Assembly: GCA_936911875.1 (NCBI GenBank)
Contig: CAKZGB010000011.1
Coordinates: forward strand, 25,683 to 89,682
Length of the DNA: 64,000 nucleotides
Source of the DNA: an uncultured Lysobacteraceae bacterium
GTDB taxonomy: Bacteria > Pseudomonadota > Gammaproteobacteria > Xanthomonadales > Xanthomonadaceae
Direction: 5' to 3'
Shown here one piece after another: positions 28,963 to 38,058 of this stretch (positions are counted from its first letter, which is position 1; each line of letters begins with the position of its first letter). Under the pieces are notes generated by a model that searched no databases, was not told the origin of the DNA, and saw only the letters and a program-made list of their open reading frames with translations. A program made the translations under genes and the position numbers.

Positions 28963-30042
28963 ATGTCCGCTTCAAAACTGTTTGAACCTTACACCCTCGG
29001 CGCGATCACCTTGGCCAATCGCGTCGTCATGGCACCGCTGACCCGCAACCGCGCAGGCAAGGGCCTGGTCTCCAGCGAATTCGCTGCCGAGTATTACAGC
29101 CAGCGCGCCAGTGCCGGTCTGATCATTGCCGAAGCCTCGCAGATCTCGCAGCAGGGCCAAGGCTATCAGGACACTCCCGGTATCTACACGCAAGCGCAAA
29201 TCGACGGCTGGCGCGAAGTCACCGATGCCGTGCACGCCAAGGGCGGCAAGATTTTTCTGCAGCTGTGGCACGTCGGTCGCATCTCGCACAATGATCTGCA
29301 ACCGGAAGGTGGCGCGCCGGTCGCGCCTTCGGCCATTCGTGCCCAAGCGAAGACCTACGTCAACAACACGTTTGTCGATGTCTCCGAACCGCGCGCACTC
29401 GAACTCGAAGAACTGCCGGGCATCATCAATGATTTCCGTCAGGCGGCGGCCAATGCCATTGCAGCCGGCTTTGATGGCGTCGAAATTCACGGTGCCAACG
29501 GCTATCTGCTGGATCAGTTTGCAAAGGATGGCGCGAACGTGCGCACCGATGCTTACGGTGGCTCGATTGAAAATCGCGCACGTCTGATGCTTGAAGTGGC
29601 CGAAGCTATCGTCAACGAAATCGGTGCCGAGCGCACGGGTATCCGCATCTCACCCGTCTCGCCGGCCAATGGCGTCACCACCAGCGATCCGCAAGCGCAG
29701 TTCAACTACATCGTCGAAAAGCTGAGCGACTTGAACCTTGTCTATCTGCACGTGGTCGAAGGCGCCACCGGCGGCCCGCGCGATGTCGCACCGTTCGACT
29801 TCGACGCGCTGCGCAGCAAGTTCAAGAACACCTACCTGGCCAATAACGGCTACACGCTGGAGCTCGCCAACGAGCGCCTGGATACGGGCAAGGCAGACCT
29901 GATTGCGTTCGGTCGTCCGTATATCGCCAACCCGGATCTGGTGGAGCGTCTGCGCACGGGCGCCGAGATCGTCAACTTCAACCCGGCCACGCTGTACGGC
30001 CAGGGCGCAGAGGGCTACATCGACTACCCGCCGCTGGACTGA
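28963..30042 (+). CDS. Old Yellow Enzyme family NADH:flavin oxidoreductase
   Basis: FMN-dependent ene-reductase of 359 residues that reduces activated double bonds of enones, nitro-esters or similar electrophiles with NAD(P)H. I start at the ATG at 28963 (MSASKLFEPYTLGAI). FMN and substrate sites: MAPLTRNRA near residue 25, LWHVGRISH near residue 100, EIHGANGYLLDQF near residue 180 with the His/Asn pair that hydrogen-bonds the substrate carbonyl, and FGRPYIANPDLVERL at the end. Closest in pattern to NemA and xenobiotic reductases. It is monocistronic. Confidence 0.93.
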   Translation: MSASKLFEPYTLGAITLANRVVMAPLTRNRAGKGLVSSEFAAEYYSQRASAGLIIAEASQISQQGQGYQDTPGIYTQAQIDGWREVTDAVHAKGGKIFLQLWHVGRISHNDLQPEGGAPVAPSAIRAQAKTYVNNTFVDVSEPRALELEELPGIINDFRQAAANAIAAGFDGVEIHGANGYLLDQFAKDGANVRTDAYGGSIENRARLMLEVAEAIVNEIGAERTGIRISPVSPANGVTTSDPQAQFNYIVEKLSDLNLVYLHVVEGATGGPRDVAPFDFDALRSKFKNTYLANNGYTLELANERLDTGKADLIAFGRPYIANPDLVERLRTGAEIVNFNPATLYGQGAEGYIDYPPLD

Positions 30043-30126
30043 TCTCCGCGTTCCGGAACGGTTGCGAGCCCGCAGCCGCTTCGGGCCAACAAAATCAGGC
30101 GGATCCATCAGGATCTCGCAACCCGA

Positions 30127-30156
30127 CACACCCGGCATCCGTCGGGTGTGTTTTTT
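30127..30156 (+). terminator. Rho-independent terminator after the Old Yellow Enzyme gene
   Basis: Eight-base stem CACACCCG / CGGGTGTG with an eight-base loop, then six T. Confidence 0.9.
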
Positions 30157-30171
30157 ATCCGGCGCACGTAC

Positions 30172-30201
30172 GAAATGATATAAAAGTGATATCATCATTT
30201 C
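30172..30201 (+). promoter_or_regulatory. Palindromic operator region upstream of the SPFH gene
   Basis: GAAATGAT (30172-30179) and its complement ATCATTTC (30194-30201) flank a core with TGATAT and the 8-base palindrome TGATATCA at 30187-30194. TATAAA inside could be a -10. Closely spaced short half-sites are what ribbon-helix-helix repressors bind, and such a protein is encoded two genes downstream. Confidence 0.55.
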
Positions 30202-30231
30202 ATACCCCCCTTTTTGAAAGGAGCGCTGCAA

Positions 30232-31143
30232 ATGGAATCGACAGAACGCAACACTCGCCTGGTGTTCAACCATGAGAAACCGGCCCGGACCTACAGCGGC
30301 TACATTCTGCTGCTCGTGCTGTTAGCAGTGGCGGCCGCCAGTATCTACGGCATCATCGGACTGTCGCAGTTCGAGGGCGAGCCTTCATTCGGAGAAGTGC
30401 TGGTGCGCATCCTCGGGCCGATCGTGGCGGCCCTGATCGCCAAGGGCTTTTACCTGCTGCAGCCGAACCAGGCCGCCGCGATCCAGCTGTTTGGTGCGTA
30501 CCAAGGTACCGACCGCAATACGGGCCTGCGTTGGACCTGGCCGTGGCTGTCCAAGCGCAAGATTTCGGTGCGGATCCACAACGTGACCTCCGAACGACTC
30601 AAGGTCAACGACAAGCGCGGTAACCCGGTCGAAATCGCGGCCAACGTGGTCTGGCGCGTCGACGACACGGCCCAGGCGCTGTTCGACGTCGATGACTACC
30701 GCGAGTTCGTCAACATCCAGATCGAATCGGCCGTCCGCGCCATCGGCTCGAAATATCCCTACGATGATTTCGACCACGACGAGCTGACCCTGCGCGGCGA
30801 CGGCGATCACGTCGCCAACGAAATGGCTGCCGAATTGCAAGAGCGCGTGCGTGCTGCCGGTGTGGTGATCGACGAAACCCGTCTGACCCACTTGGCCTAT
30901 GCACAGGAAATCGCCGGTGCGATGCTGCGTCGACAACAGGCTCAAGCCGTGGTCGCCGCTCGCCACACCCTGGTCGAGGGCGCCGTCGGCATGGTCGAAA
31001 TGGCCCTGGAACAGCTCTCCGCCAAGAACGTTGTCGAGCTCGATGACGAGCGCCGCGCCGCCATGGTCTCCAACCTGATGGTAGTGCTGTGCGGCGAGCG
31101 CGACACGCAGCCGATCGTCAACGCCGGTTCGCTGTACCAGTAA
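30232..31143 (+). CDS. SPFH (band 7/stomatin-like) membrane protein
   Basis: A 303-residue protein with an AAAGGAG ribosome site before the ATG at 30232. Two hydrophobic segments come first ([23 protein letters not shown], and [23 protein letters not shown]), then the SPFH domain: [70 protein letters not shown]. The C-terminal part is a long helix with [24 protein letters not shown] proteins form oligomeric membrane cages or scaffolds; the specific partner here is unknown. It is paired with the ribbon-helix-helix gene 19 bases downstream. Confidence 0.9.
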   Translation: MESTERNTRLVFNHEKPARTYSGYILLLVLLAVAAASIYGIIGLSQFEGEPSFGEVLVRILGPIVAALIAKGFYLLQPNQAAAIQLFGAYQGTDRNTGLRWTWPWLSKRKISVRIHNVTSERLKVNDKRGNPVEIAANVVWRVDDTAQALFDVDDYREFVNIQIESAVRAIGSKYPYDDFDHDELTLRGDGDHVANEMAAELQERVRAAGVVIDETRLTHLAYAQEIAGAMLRRQQAQAVVAARHTLVEGAVGMVEMALEQLSAKNVVELDDERRAAMVSNLMVVLCGERDTQPIVNAGSLYQ

Positions 31144-31162
31144 CGGCCGGCTCGAGACGACT

Positions 31163-31381
31163 GTGTCTGCCGTGAACGACAGCGCGCGCAAAGCGTTTGC
31201 CCTGCGCTTAGATCCGTCCTTGCATGCGGCGCTGGAGCGCAGCGCCGCGACGGATCTGCGCAGCGTCAACGCCCAGATCGAGGTCCTCCTCCGTGAGGCC
31301 CTCGAGCGCCGCGGCGTCAAGCTCGCGCCCCCGCTCACCCTCAAACGCGGCCGCAAAAAAAATGGGGACGGAGGGAATTAA
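31163..31381 (+). CDS. Arc/CopG-type ribbon-helix-helix protein
   Basis: A 72-residue basic protein starting at GTG 31163. [42 protein letters not shown] is a full ribbon-helix-helix domain: a beta strand (AFALRLD), helix A, a turn with the conserved Asn (SVNAQIE) and helix B, followed by a basic tail KRGRKKNG. Such proteins bind DNA as dimers. Being 19 bases after the SPFH gene and close to a palindromic operator, it is probably the operon's own repressor. There is no toxin gene beside it. It ends four bases into the ArsC-like gene on the other strand. Confidence 0.83.
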   Translation: MSAVNDSARKAFALRLDPSLHAALERSAATDLRSVNAQIEVLLREALERRGVKLAPPLTLKRGRKKNGDGGN

Positions 31382-31791
31382 TTCCCCTTAACATCTCCAA
31401 CGATCCGATCGCCGTTCTCCTTGAAAAACGGCTCGGTCAGCGGCGGCAGAATCTCCAGCGCGGTCTCAATCGGGCGGCACCAGCGCACGCCGCGCTCGGT
31501 TACCAGCACCGGTCGCTCCAGCAGCACCGGATGCTGTTGCACCGCGGCCAGTAACTGATCATCACTGAGCGAAGGATCGTCCAACCCCAGCTCGCTATAC
31601 GCCGCTTCTTTGCGCCGCAGCACATCCCGCACCTGCAAACCCGCGCGCGCCACCAGATCTTTGAGCGTAGAAGGGTCGGGCACCTCATGAAGGTATTCGA
31701 TGACGGTCGGCTCTTCGCCAAGATGACGCACGAGCGCCAGCGTATTTCGCGACGTGCTGCATTTGGGATTGTGATAAATCGTGACGCTCAT
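31378..31791 (-). CDS. ArsC-like arsenate reductase family protein
   Basis: Glutaredoxin-linked ArsC fold of 137 residues; I start at the ATG read from 31791 (MSVTIYHNPKCSTSRNTL), since the longer frame adds 42 residues that match nothing. Cys10 in PKCSTSRNTLAL is the arsenate-attacking cysteine; the basic residues that position arsenate in true ArsC are represented by RRKEAAYSELGL and RPVLVTERGVRWCRP near residues 61 and 97. The C-terminal PPLTEPFFKENGDRIV is usual for ArsC/YfgD. No arsenite pump or ArsR is nearby, so it may be the housekeeping YfgD-type relative. Convergent with the preceding gene. Confidence 0.85.
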   Translation of the reverse strand: MSVTIYHNPKCSTSRNTLALVRHLGEEPTVIEYLHEVPDPSTLKDLVARAGLQVRDVLRRKEAAYSELGLDDPSLSDDQLLAAVQQHPVLLERPVLVTERGVRWCRPIETALEILPPLTEPFFKENGDRIVGDVKGN

Positions 31792-31833
31792 GGGACGCTC
31801 GTGGACAGCCAAAGGAACCGCTATAGTGTAGCG

Positions 31834-32343
31834 ATGACCATGCCGACACCGCCTTCTGACGAAGAGCTCCAAACCCTGTCGCGCCAAATCGGCGAGCTCG
31901 CGCGGGCTAGACACCACATGCTGGTGACGGCCGAAAGCTGCACCGCCGGCTGGATTGCTAAGTGTCTGACCGATGTCGCGGGTTCCTCGGCCTGGTTCGA
32001 GTCGGGCGTCGCGGTCTATTCGTACGAGGCCAAACAGGCGCTGCTCGGCGTACGTCCCGAGACCTTAGAGGCCCACGGCGCCGTCTCGCGTGAAACGGTC
32101 ATGGAGATGGTCTCCGGCGCGATTTCGCGTAGCGGGGGCACCTTGGCCGTTGCGGTGACCGGGATTGCCGGGCCGGGTGGGGGCACTCCGGACAAGCCCG
32201 TTGGCACCGTCTGGATCGCCTGGAAATCCCGCGGCAGCTACACCACAGCCGAGATTTTCCATTTCGAAGGCGATCGTGACGCCGTTCGTCGACAGGCTGT
32301 AGGCCAGGCTCTGCGCGGCCTGCACCGCCTTCTGTCGGCCTGA
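31834..32343 (+). CDS. pncC: Nicotinamide-nucleotide amidohydrolase (CinA C-terminal domain)
   Basis: A 169-residue stand-alone CinA-C/PncC domain that deamidates NMN to NaMN, recycling the product of NAD-dependent DNA ligase. LVTAESCTAGWIAKCLTDVAGSSAWFESGVAVYSYEAKQ near residues 30-70 holds the catalytic serine and the cofactor loop; VAVTGIAGPGGGTPDKPVGTVWIAW is the second signature. The full-length CinA N-terminal MoeA-like domain is missing, as is normal for this order. The start (ATG 31834 or 31840) is not certain. It is directly upstream of lexA, the classic cinA-lexA-recA neighbourhood. Confidence 0.93.
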   Translation: MTMPTPPSDEELQTLSRQIGELARARHHMLVTAESCTAGWIAKCLTDVAGSSAWFESGVAVYSYEAKQALLGVRPETLEAHGAVSRETVMEMVSGAISRSGGTLAVAVTGIAGPGGGTPDKPVGTVWIAWKSRGSYTTAEIFHFEGDRDAVRRQAVGQALRGLHRLLSA

Positions 32344-32366
32344 GAGAAAAATTTTTCAAAAGAGGC

Positions 32367-32395
32367 TTGCGTTAGTCAAAAGTTAGTAGTATTAC
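32367..32395 (+). promoter_or_regulatory. Probable lexA promoter, giving a leaderless or near-leaderless transcript
   Basis: TTGCGT at 32367-32372 and TATTAC at 32390-32395 with a spacer of 17. Transcription would begin at about 32402-32404, on the lexA ATG itself. No Shine-Dalgarno sequence exists at the right distance, which agrees with a leaderless mRNA. Confidence 0.5.
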
Positions 32396-32401
32396 TACTA
32401 A
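32383..32401. promoter_or_regulatory. LexA operator (SOS box), perfect 19-base palindrome
   Basis: TTAGTAGTATTACTACTAA has nine-base arms around a central T and contains TTAG-N6-TACTA, the LexA box described for Xanthomonas and Xylella, unlike the CTGT-N8-ACAG box of E. coli. It overlaps the likely -10 and ends two bases before the lexA ATG, so LexA binding would block polymerase directly: autorepression. Confidence 0.9.
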
Positions 32402-32403
32402 CC

Positions 32404-33096
32404 ATGGACACGACCGAAACTCAACTGCAGATCCTCGCTCTAGTTGCGGACCGCATCAGTCAAGATGGTCTCCCGCCGAGCCAGGCCGAAATCGCCCAAG
32501 CTATGGGCTTTGCCGGCGTTCGCGCCGCCCAATACCACCTGGAGGCTCTAGAGGCCCAGGGTGCCGTCTATAAGATTCCCGGCAAGGCACGCGGACTGCG
32601 CGTGACGTCCACCGGTTTTGCCATGCTCGGGCGTGACACCAGCGTCGACTCCGATTTCCTTGGCCCGGTGGTTACCACCATTGAACGCAGCCTGGCGGCC
32701 CATGGCCTGATGCTGCCGGTGCTGGGTCGGGTGGCAGCCGGCGTCCCAATCGGCGCCGATGTGCACAGTGACGAGCAACTGCTGTTCGACCGCGTGCTGT
32801 TCTCGCTGATGCCGGACTATCTGTTGCGCGTCAAAGGCGACTCCATGATTGACGAAGGCATTTTCGACGGCGATCTCATCGGCGTGCATCGCACGGCAGA
32901 GGCGCGTAACGGCCAAATCGTGATCGCCCGAATCGAAGATGAAATCACGGTCAAGTTACTCAAGCGCACCAAGGACCGGATTTACCTGCTGCCGCGCAAC
33001 CCGGATTACGAACCCATTGAGGTACCGGTAGATGCCGACTTCGCCATCGAGGGCTTGTACTGCGGCCTGATCCGTCCCAATGGCCAAGCGGCTTAA
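32404..33096 (+). CDS. lexA: LexA repressor
   Basis: A 230-residue SOS repressor. The winged-helix N-terminus has PPSQAEIAQAMGFAGVRAAQYHLEALEAQG (residues 24-53), with VRAAQYHL as recognition helix, differing from the E. coli S(N)AAEEHL as expected for the other box type. A linker of about 45 residues is longer than in E. coli. The self-cleavage site is Ala112-Gly113 in RVAAGVPIG; the catalytic dyad is Ser147 (KGDSMIDEGI) and Lys184 (EITVKLLKR). Start fixed by the family MDTTETQ pattern. Upstream of a small gene and recA. Confidence 0.97.
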   Translation: MDTTETQLQILALVADRISQDGLPPSQAEIAQAMGFAGVRAAQYHLEALEAQGAVYKIPGKARGLRVTSTGFAMLGRDTSVDSDFLGPVVTTIERSLAAHGLMLPVLGRVAAGVPIGADVHSDEQLLFDRVLFSLMPDYLLRVKGDSMIDEGIFDGDLIGVHRTAEARNGQIVIARIEDEITVKLLKRTKDRIYLLPRNPDYEPIEVPVDADFAIEGLYCGLIRPNGQAA

Positions 33097-33147
33097 TGTT
33101 CAGTCGATTTGTTTCCGCAATTTGCACTTAGATTTGAGAGTATTCGC

Positions 33148-33282
33148 ATGAATCCTTCGTACCGTAATCACCCCCAGCAAGTCCGCTTGAGCAATGTATT
33201 GCTTGGCGCCGTCCTAGTCACTGCCGAGTGGTTTTCCGATCGCGTTCGCAGTGCATGCACGGCACGCTGGATTGCCGACTGA
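33148..33282 (+). CDS. 44-residue small protein between lexA and recA
   Basis: An ATG at 33148 with GAGAG ten bases upstream opens a frame of 44 codons ended by TGA at 33280-33282. The protein begins MNPSYRNHPQQVRLSN, continues with a hydrophobic stretch VLLGAVLVTAEWF (residues 17-29) and ends in a basic segment DRVRSACTARWIAD with one cysteine. The shape - short polar head, one amphipathic or membrane helix, basic tail - is like SOS-induced small membrane division inhibitors such as SidA of Caulobacter, but no sequence match is claimed. Position in an SOS operon is the main argument that it is real. It is too short for certainty. Confidence 0.55.
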   Translation: MNPSYRNHPQQVRLSNVLLGAVLVTAEWFSDRVRSACTARWIAD

Positions 33283-33366
33283 CTGTTTCATTCCATGAGA
33301 CGCACACCCCGTAGCATGGATTTCAGTCCCCGGTTTCAACCCTAATTTTCTTAAGGAACACACAAG

Positions 33367-34410
33367 ATGGATGACAACAAGCAACGCGCACTGACCGCCG
33401 CCCTCGGTCAGATTGAAAAGCAGTTCGGCAAGGGCTCTGTCATCCGTATGGGTGATCGTATTGTTGAGGCGGCTGAGGTCATCGGCACCGGCTCGATCAT
33501 GCTCGATGTCGCACTCGGCATCGGCGGCCTGCCCAAGGGTCGTGTCGTAGAAATCTACGGTCCTGAATCTTCGGGCAAGACCACGCTAACCTTGCAAGCC
33601 ATTGCAGAGTGCCAAAAGGCCGGCGGTACCTGCGCCTTTATCGACGCCGAGCACGCACTGGATCCGATTTACGCCACCAAGCTGGGCGTCAATATCGATG
33701 ACCTGCTGGTCTCGCAGCCTGATACCGGTGAACAAGCTCTGGAAATTGCCGACATGCTGGTGCGCTCCAATGCCGTCGATATGGTGGTGGTCGACTCCGT
33801 CGCCGCACTGACGCCGCGCGCTGAAATTGAGGGCGAAATGGGCGATCAGCTGCCGGGTCTGCAAGCCCGTCTGATGAGCCAGGCCCTGCGCAAGCTGACC
33901 GGCAACATCAAGCGTTCTAACTGCCTGGTGATCTTCATCAACCAGCTGCGTATGAAGATCGGCGTCATGATGCCGGGTCAAAGCCCGGAAACCACCACCG
34001 GCGGTAACGCGCTCAAGTTCTACGCCTCGGTCCGTCTGGATATCCGTCGCATCGGTGCCATCAAAAAGGGCGACGAGATCATCGGTAACCAAACGCGCAT
34101 CAAGGTCGTCAAGAACAAGATGGCACCTCCGTTCAAGCAAGTCGTTACGGAAATCCTGTACGGCGAGGGCATCTCGCGTGAGGGTGAACTGCTCGAACTC
34201 GGTGCCGAGGCCAAGCTGGTCGAAAAATCCGGCTCCTGGTACAGCTATGATGGCGAACGCATTGGCCAAGGCAAGGAAAATGCCCGTCAATTCCTTAAGG
34301 ACAATCCGGCAATGAAGGAACGCCTTGAGGCTGCTGTGCGCCAAAAGCTGTTCACTCCGCTGGAGGCAGTGGCACCTGAAGCCGCCACCGCGGACGAACT
34401 GGACGACTAA
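33367..34410 (+). CDS. recA: Recombinase RecA
   Basis: A 347-residue recombinase and LexA co-protease. Walker [10 protein letters not shown] lies near residues 67-75, the Walker B/ATP loop [19 protein letters not shown] near residue 144, L2 region [38 protein letters not shown], and an acidic C-terminus ([11 protein letters not shown]) that tempers DNA binding. AAGGA precedes the ATG. The stop TAA shares its last base with the recX ATG. It follows lexA and the small gene, so it may be partly read from the lexA promoter. Confidence 0.99.
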   Translation: MDDNKQRALTAALGQIEKQFGKGSVIRMGDRIVEAAEVIGTGSIMLDVALGIGGLPKGRVVEIYGPESSGKTTLTLQAIAECQKAGGTCAFIDAEHALDPIYATKLGVNIDDLLVSQPDTGEQALEIADMLVRSNAVDMVVVDSVAALTPRAEIEGEMGDQLPGLQARLMSQALRKLTGNIKRSNCLVIFINQLRMKIGVMMPGQSPETTTGGNALKFYASVRLDIRRIGAIKKGDEIIGNQTRIKVVKNKMAPPFKQVVTEILYGEGISREGELLELGAEAKLVEKSGSWYSYDGERIGQGKENARQFLKDNPAMKERLEAAVRQKLFTPLEAVAPEAATADELDD

Positions 34411-34883
34411 TGGCGGCAGGGCGTCCCCGCTCCGCTCTGCAACAGGGCATCGCCTTCCTCAGTCGGCGCGAGTACTCTCGTCAGGAGCTCTCGCGCCGGC
34501 TGATTGATCGGGGCTATGACACGGCCGAGGTCAGCACCGCGCTCGACCGTTTGCAGGCCGAGGGCTGGCAAGATGACACCCGTTTCGCTCAAGCCCTGGT
34601 GCGCATGCGGGCAGGGTCAGGGTACGGTCCGCTACGGATCCGCCACGAGCTGTCCACGCACGGTCTGGGCGATCGCATGGCCGATCAGATCCTCGATCCG
34701 TACGCGCCGCGCTGGGCCGATATCGCTACCGAATGGGTGGTGCGCCGCTACGGTGGCGGACCGGAGTTTGCCGCCGATCACGCAAGACGCCGCAAGGCCG
34801 GTGATTTCCTGTTGCGCCGGGGCTTCGAGGTCGGGGTCATGCATAGCGCTCTCAGGGCGGCAGCAGAGGCAGAAATCGCTTAA
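34410..34883 (+). CDS. recX: Regulatory protein RecX
   Basis: A 157-residue RecA modulator that inhibits filament growth. The three RecX helical repeats are seen in LQQGIAFLSRREYSRQELSRRLIDRGYDTAEVSTALDRLQAEGWQDDTRFAQALVRMRAG, YGPLRIRHELSTHGL and RRKAGDFLLRRGFEVGVMHSALR. The start overlaps the recA stop by one base, a one-nucleotide coupling that keeps the RecX level linked to RecA. Confidence 0.96.
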   Translation: MAAGRPRSALQQGIAFLSRREYSRQELSRRLIDRGYDTAEVSTALDRLQAEGWQDDTRFAQALVRMRAGSGYGPLRIRHELSTHGLGDRMADQILDPYAPRWADIATEWVVRRYGGGPEFAADHARRRKAGDFLLRRGFEVGVMHSALRAAAEAEIA

Positions 34884-34949
34884 ATTCAAGCGCTTAAGCT
34901 GGTATTCTGGAGCGATTCGCCGCGCGTTTGCGGCCAGCCCAAAGATTCC

Positions 34950-37589
34950 ATGAAAACCACCAGCGAAATCCGCAGCGACTTTCTTAATTTCTTCCGCGAG
35001 CGCGGGCACACGATCGTGCCTTCGGCGCCGCTGATCCCGGCCAATGACCCGACCTTGCTGTTCACCAACTCGGGCATGGTGCAGTTCAAGAATGTGTTCC
35101 TGGGCTCCGAGAAGCTCCCGTATGTCCGTGCAGCCGACGTGCAGCGCTGCCTTCGTGCCGGTGGCAAACATAATGACCTGGATCAGGTGGGTTACACCGC
35201 CCGTCATCACACGTTCTTTGAAATGCTGGGTAACTGGTCGTTCGGCGATTACTTCAAGCGCGAAGCGATTGAGTGGGCGTGGGAACTGCTGACCGTCGTC
35301 TGGAAGCTGCCGCCCGAGCGCTTGCTTGCGACCGTCTATCACACCGATGACGAATCGTTTGAGATCTGGAATCAGGTGATCGGTCTGCCGGCCGAGCGCA
35401 TCATTCGCATTGGCGACAACAAGGGTGCGCCGTTTGCATCGGACAATTTCTGGCAGATGGCCGATACCGGTCCTTGCGGTCCGTGCACCGAGATTTTCTA
35501 CGATCACGGCGACCATATCGAAGGTGGCCCGCCGGGTTCGCCCGATGAAGACGGCGACCGTTACATCGAAATCTGGAACAACGTGTTCATGCAGTTCGAC
35601 CGTCAGCCCGACGGCACCTTGCTGCCGCTGCCGGCACCGTGCGTGGATACCGGTATGGGTCTGGAACGCATCGCGGCCGTGCTGCAAGGCGTGCATGGCA
35701 ACTACGATATCGACCTGTTCCGCACGCTAATTGCCAAGGCCGCCGAGCTGACCGGTACCAAGGACCTCGACAACAAGTCTCTGCGCGTTATCGCCGATCA
35801 CATCCGTGCCTGTTCGTTCCTGGTTGTTGACGGCATCCTGCCGAGCAACGAAGGCCGCGGTTATGTGCTGCGCCGGATTATCCGCCGCGCGTTGCGCCAC
35901 GGCTACATGCTCGGTCAGAAGCGCCCGTTCTTCCATCAGCTGGTGCCGACGCTGGTCTCTCTGATGGGCGAAGCGTATCCCGAGCTGGCGGCCAAACAAG
36001 ATGCCGTAATGGCCGCGCTGAAAGCAGAGGAAGAGCGCTTTGCTGAAACGCTCGAATCCGGCATGAAGATTTTTGACGACATGGCAGCCGGTGCTCCCAA
36101 TGGCGTGCTGGCCGGTGCCGATGCCTTCAAGCTGTATGACACCTACGGTTTCCCGCTCGACCTGACGCAGGACATCGCGCGCGAACGCAATCTCGAGATT
36201 GATGTCGCCGGTTTTGATGCCGCGATGGAAGAGCAACGCAGCAAGGCACGTGCCGCCGGTAAGTTCGGTGGTGGCGTGACGATTTCTGCGGAGCTGGCAG
36301 CTGCACTGCAGCCGACGCAGTTCCTGGGCTACGACCAACTGTCCGCCAACGATCTGACGGTCGTCGCGATCTTGCGCGATAGCCAAGAGGTCGACACCCT
36401 GAGCGAAGGCGAATACGGCGTGATCATTCTCGATCGCACCCCGTTCTATGCCGAGAGCGGCGGTCAGATCGGCGATGCCGGCGTGCTGTCAGGTGGCGGC
36501 GTTCGCTTCGACACGGATGCAACGCTTAAGTTGGCCGGCCAGTTCCATGGCCATTCGGGTCAAGTGACCGGCGGCGTGGTGCGCAAGGGCATGCAACTCA
36601 CGGCCGAGGTCGACGCCGAGCGCCGTCAGCGCGTCGTGCGTAATCACAGCGCCACCCACTTGATGCACGAGGCTTTGCGTCGCGTGCTGGGTGAACACGT
36701 CGTGCAGAAGGGCTCGCTGGTCGCTCCCGATCGTTTGCGCTTTGACTTCTCGCATAATCAACCGGTGACTCGCGAACAGATCGCGCAAGTTGAGCGCATC
36801 GTCAATGATGAAGTGCTCGCCAACACCGCCACGCAAGTCCGTCACATGACCATGGACGATGCCAAGGCCGCCGGTGCGATGGCGCTGTTCGGTGAAAAGT
36901 ACGGCGACGAAGTGCGCGTCCTGAATATCGGCAATCACAGCGTCGAGTTGTGCGGCGGTACCCACGTGCAACGGACCGGTGACATCGGTCCCTTCCGCAT
37001 TGTGCTCGAAGGCGGTGTCGCCAGTGGCGTGCGTCGCATCGAGGCCGTAACCGGTGAGTCGGCGTATGACGCCTCGCGTGCCGATCGTGACGTGCTGGCG
37101 CAAGTTGCGAACCTGGTGGGTGGCCGTCCGGAAGAAAGCGCCGACAAGGTGCAGGCGCTGCTCGACAAACTGAAGCAACAAACCCGCGAACTCGATGCAC
37201 TGAAGGCCAAGGCCGCCGCATCGGCCACTGCCGATCTGCCGTCGCAAGCCGTCGAGGTGAAGGGTGCCAAGGTGCTGGCCGTGCGGATCGAAGGCGTCGA
37301 GGCCAAGCCGCTGCGCGAACTGATGGATCGCCTGAAAGATCAGATGGGCGAGGGCAGTGCCATCGTTCTGGCCTCCGCGATCGACGGCAAGGTACTGCTC
37401 GTTGCCGCCGTGACCGGCGCTCTGCAGCAGCAGGTCAAGGCTGGCGATCTGCTGTCGGCGGTGGCCAAGCGCGTCAACGGCAAGGGCGGCGGTCGTGCCG
37501 ACATGGCGCAGGGCGGTGGCGATGACATCCCCGAGCTGCAAGCTGCACTGGCCGATGTGCCGGCGTGGGTCGGCGAGCGTCTCTCGTAA
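34950..37589 (+). CDS. alaS: Alanyl-tRNA synthetase
   Basis: An 879-residue class II synthetase that also edits mischarged Ser and Gly. [39 protein letters not shown] is the aminoacylation N-terminus; the editing domain has zinc ligands in [15 protein letters not shown] (HxxxH) and [17 protein letters not shown] (CxxxH) near residues 567 and 667; the C-terminal C-Ala domain with a coiled-coil ([24 protein letters not shown]) and [12 protein letters not shown] closes it. Between recX and csrA, the normal order for this group. Confidence 0.99.
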   Translation: MKTTSEIRSDFLNFFRERGHTIVPSAPLIPANDPTLLFTNSGMVQFKNVFLGSEKLPYVRAADVQRCLRAGGKHNDLDQVGYTARHHTFFEMLGNWSFGDYFKREAIEWAWELLTVVWKLPPERLLATVYHTDDESFEIWNQVIGLPAERIIRIGDNKGAPFASDNFWQMADTGPCGPCTEIFYDHGDHIEGGPPGSPDEDGDRYIEIWNNVFMQFDRQPDGTLLPLPAPCVDTGMGLERIAAVLQGVHGNYDIDLFRTLIAKAAELTGTKDLDNKSLRVIADHIRACSFLVVDGILPSNEGRGYVLRRIIRRALRHGYMLGQKRPFFHQLVPTLVSLMGEAYPELAAKQDAVMAALKAEEERFAETLESGMKIFDDMAAGAPNGVLAGADAFKLYDTYGFPLDLTQDIARERNLEIDVAGFDAAMEEQRSKARAAGKFGGGVTISAELAAALQPTQFLGYDQLSANDLTVVAILRDSQEVDTLSEGEYGVIILDRTPFYAESGGQIGDAGVLSGGGVRFDTDATLKLAGQFHGHSGQVTGGVVRKGMQLTAEVDAERRQRVVRNHSATHLMHEALRRVLGEHVVQKGSLVAPDRLRFDFSHNQPVTREQIAQVERIVNDEVLANTATQVRHMTMDDAKAAGAMALFGEKYGDEVRVLNIGNHSVELCGGTHVQRTGDIGPFRIVLEGGVASGVRRIEAVTGESAYDASRADRDVLAQVANLVGGRPEESADKVQALLDKLKQQTRELDALKAKAAASATADLPSQAVEVKGAKVLAVRIEGVEAKPLRELMDRLKDQMGEGSAIVLASAIDGKVLLVAAVTGALQQQVKAGDLLSAVAKRVNGKGGGRADMAQGGGDDIPELQAALADVPAWVGERLS

Positions 37590-37615
37590 ACTGCAATTAA
37601 CTCCGCGTTTAGCAT

Positions 37616-37641
37616 GCAGACAAGTTTGTCGACTTGTCTGC
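37616..37641 (+). other. Strong hairpin without U-run in the alaS-csrA spacer
   Basis: GCAGACAAGT and ACTTGTCTGC form a perfect ten-base stem with a six-base loop (TTGTCG). No T-run follows, so it is not a simple terminator. It may stabilise the alaS mRNA end, act on csrA leader folding or be a protein site. Confidence 0.5.
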
Positions 37642-37740
37642 GTGTTAACCGCACGTTCTAACTTGGTCGCATGACGCGACCTACACTAGGGTGAAGGCCG
37701 GACCGGCCGTGTAGCCCTTCCAGGGATAGGAGAAACAACC

Positions 37741-37953
37741 ATGCTGATTCTGACTCGACGTGTCGGTGAAACACTGATGATCGGTGACGAAGTCACGGTG
37801 ACCGTGCTGGGCGTCAAAGGCAACCAGGTACGTATTGGCATTACGGCGCCTAAAGATGTGGCCGTTCATCGCGAAGAGATTTACCAGCGGATCCAGGGCG
37901 GCGAGCCCGAAGCCGCTGCTGAAAGCGGATCCGAAGCGGATCACGAAGACTGA
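37741..37953 (+). CDS. csrA: Carbon storage regulator CsrA (RsmA)
   Basis: A 70-residue RNA-binding dimer that blocks or stabilises mRNAs at GGA motifs. [51 protein letters not shown] is the complete domain with the RNA-contact residues L4, R6 and R44; the last 15 residues ([18 protein letters not shown]) are an acidic tail longer than in E. coli. AGGAG lies eight bases before the ATG. Conserved location between alaS and tRNA-Ser. Confidence 0.98.
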   Translation: MLILTRRVGETLMIGDEVTVTVLGVKGNQVRIGITAPKDVAVHREEIYQRIQGGEPEAAAESGSEADHED

Positions 37954-37958
37954 TCATG

Positions 37959-37986
37959 AACCCGGCGCAAGTCGGGTTTTGTTTTT
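37959..37986 (+). terminator. Rho-independent terminator after csrA
   Basis: Six-base stem AACCCG / CGGGTT with an eight-base loop followed by TTTTGTTTTT directly past the csrA stop. Confidence 0.8.
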
Positions 37987-38058
37987 GTGCATTTTTTGCT
38001 AGAATCTGCGTTCGGTTCCGGGGACTTGTCGCCGTTACCGAGACCAGACAACACACCC

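Noticed and set aside
31163..31381. Antitoxin of a toxin-antitoxin pair
   Set aside because: Ribbon-helix-helix fold fits, but no toxin-size gene is adjacent; the partner is an SPFH protein.
33125..33147. Second LexA box before the small gene
   Set aside because: TTAG followed by GAGTATT shares only part of TTAG-N6-TACTA and is not a palindrome.
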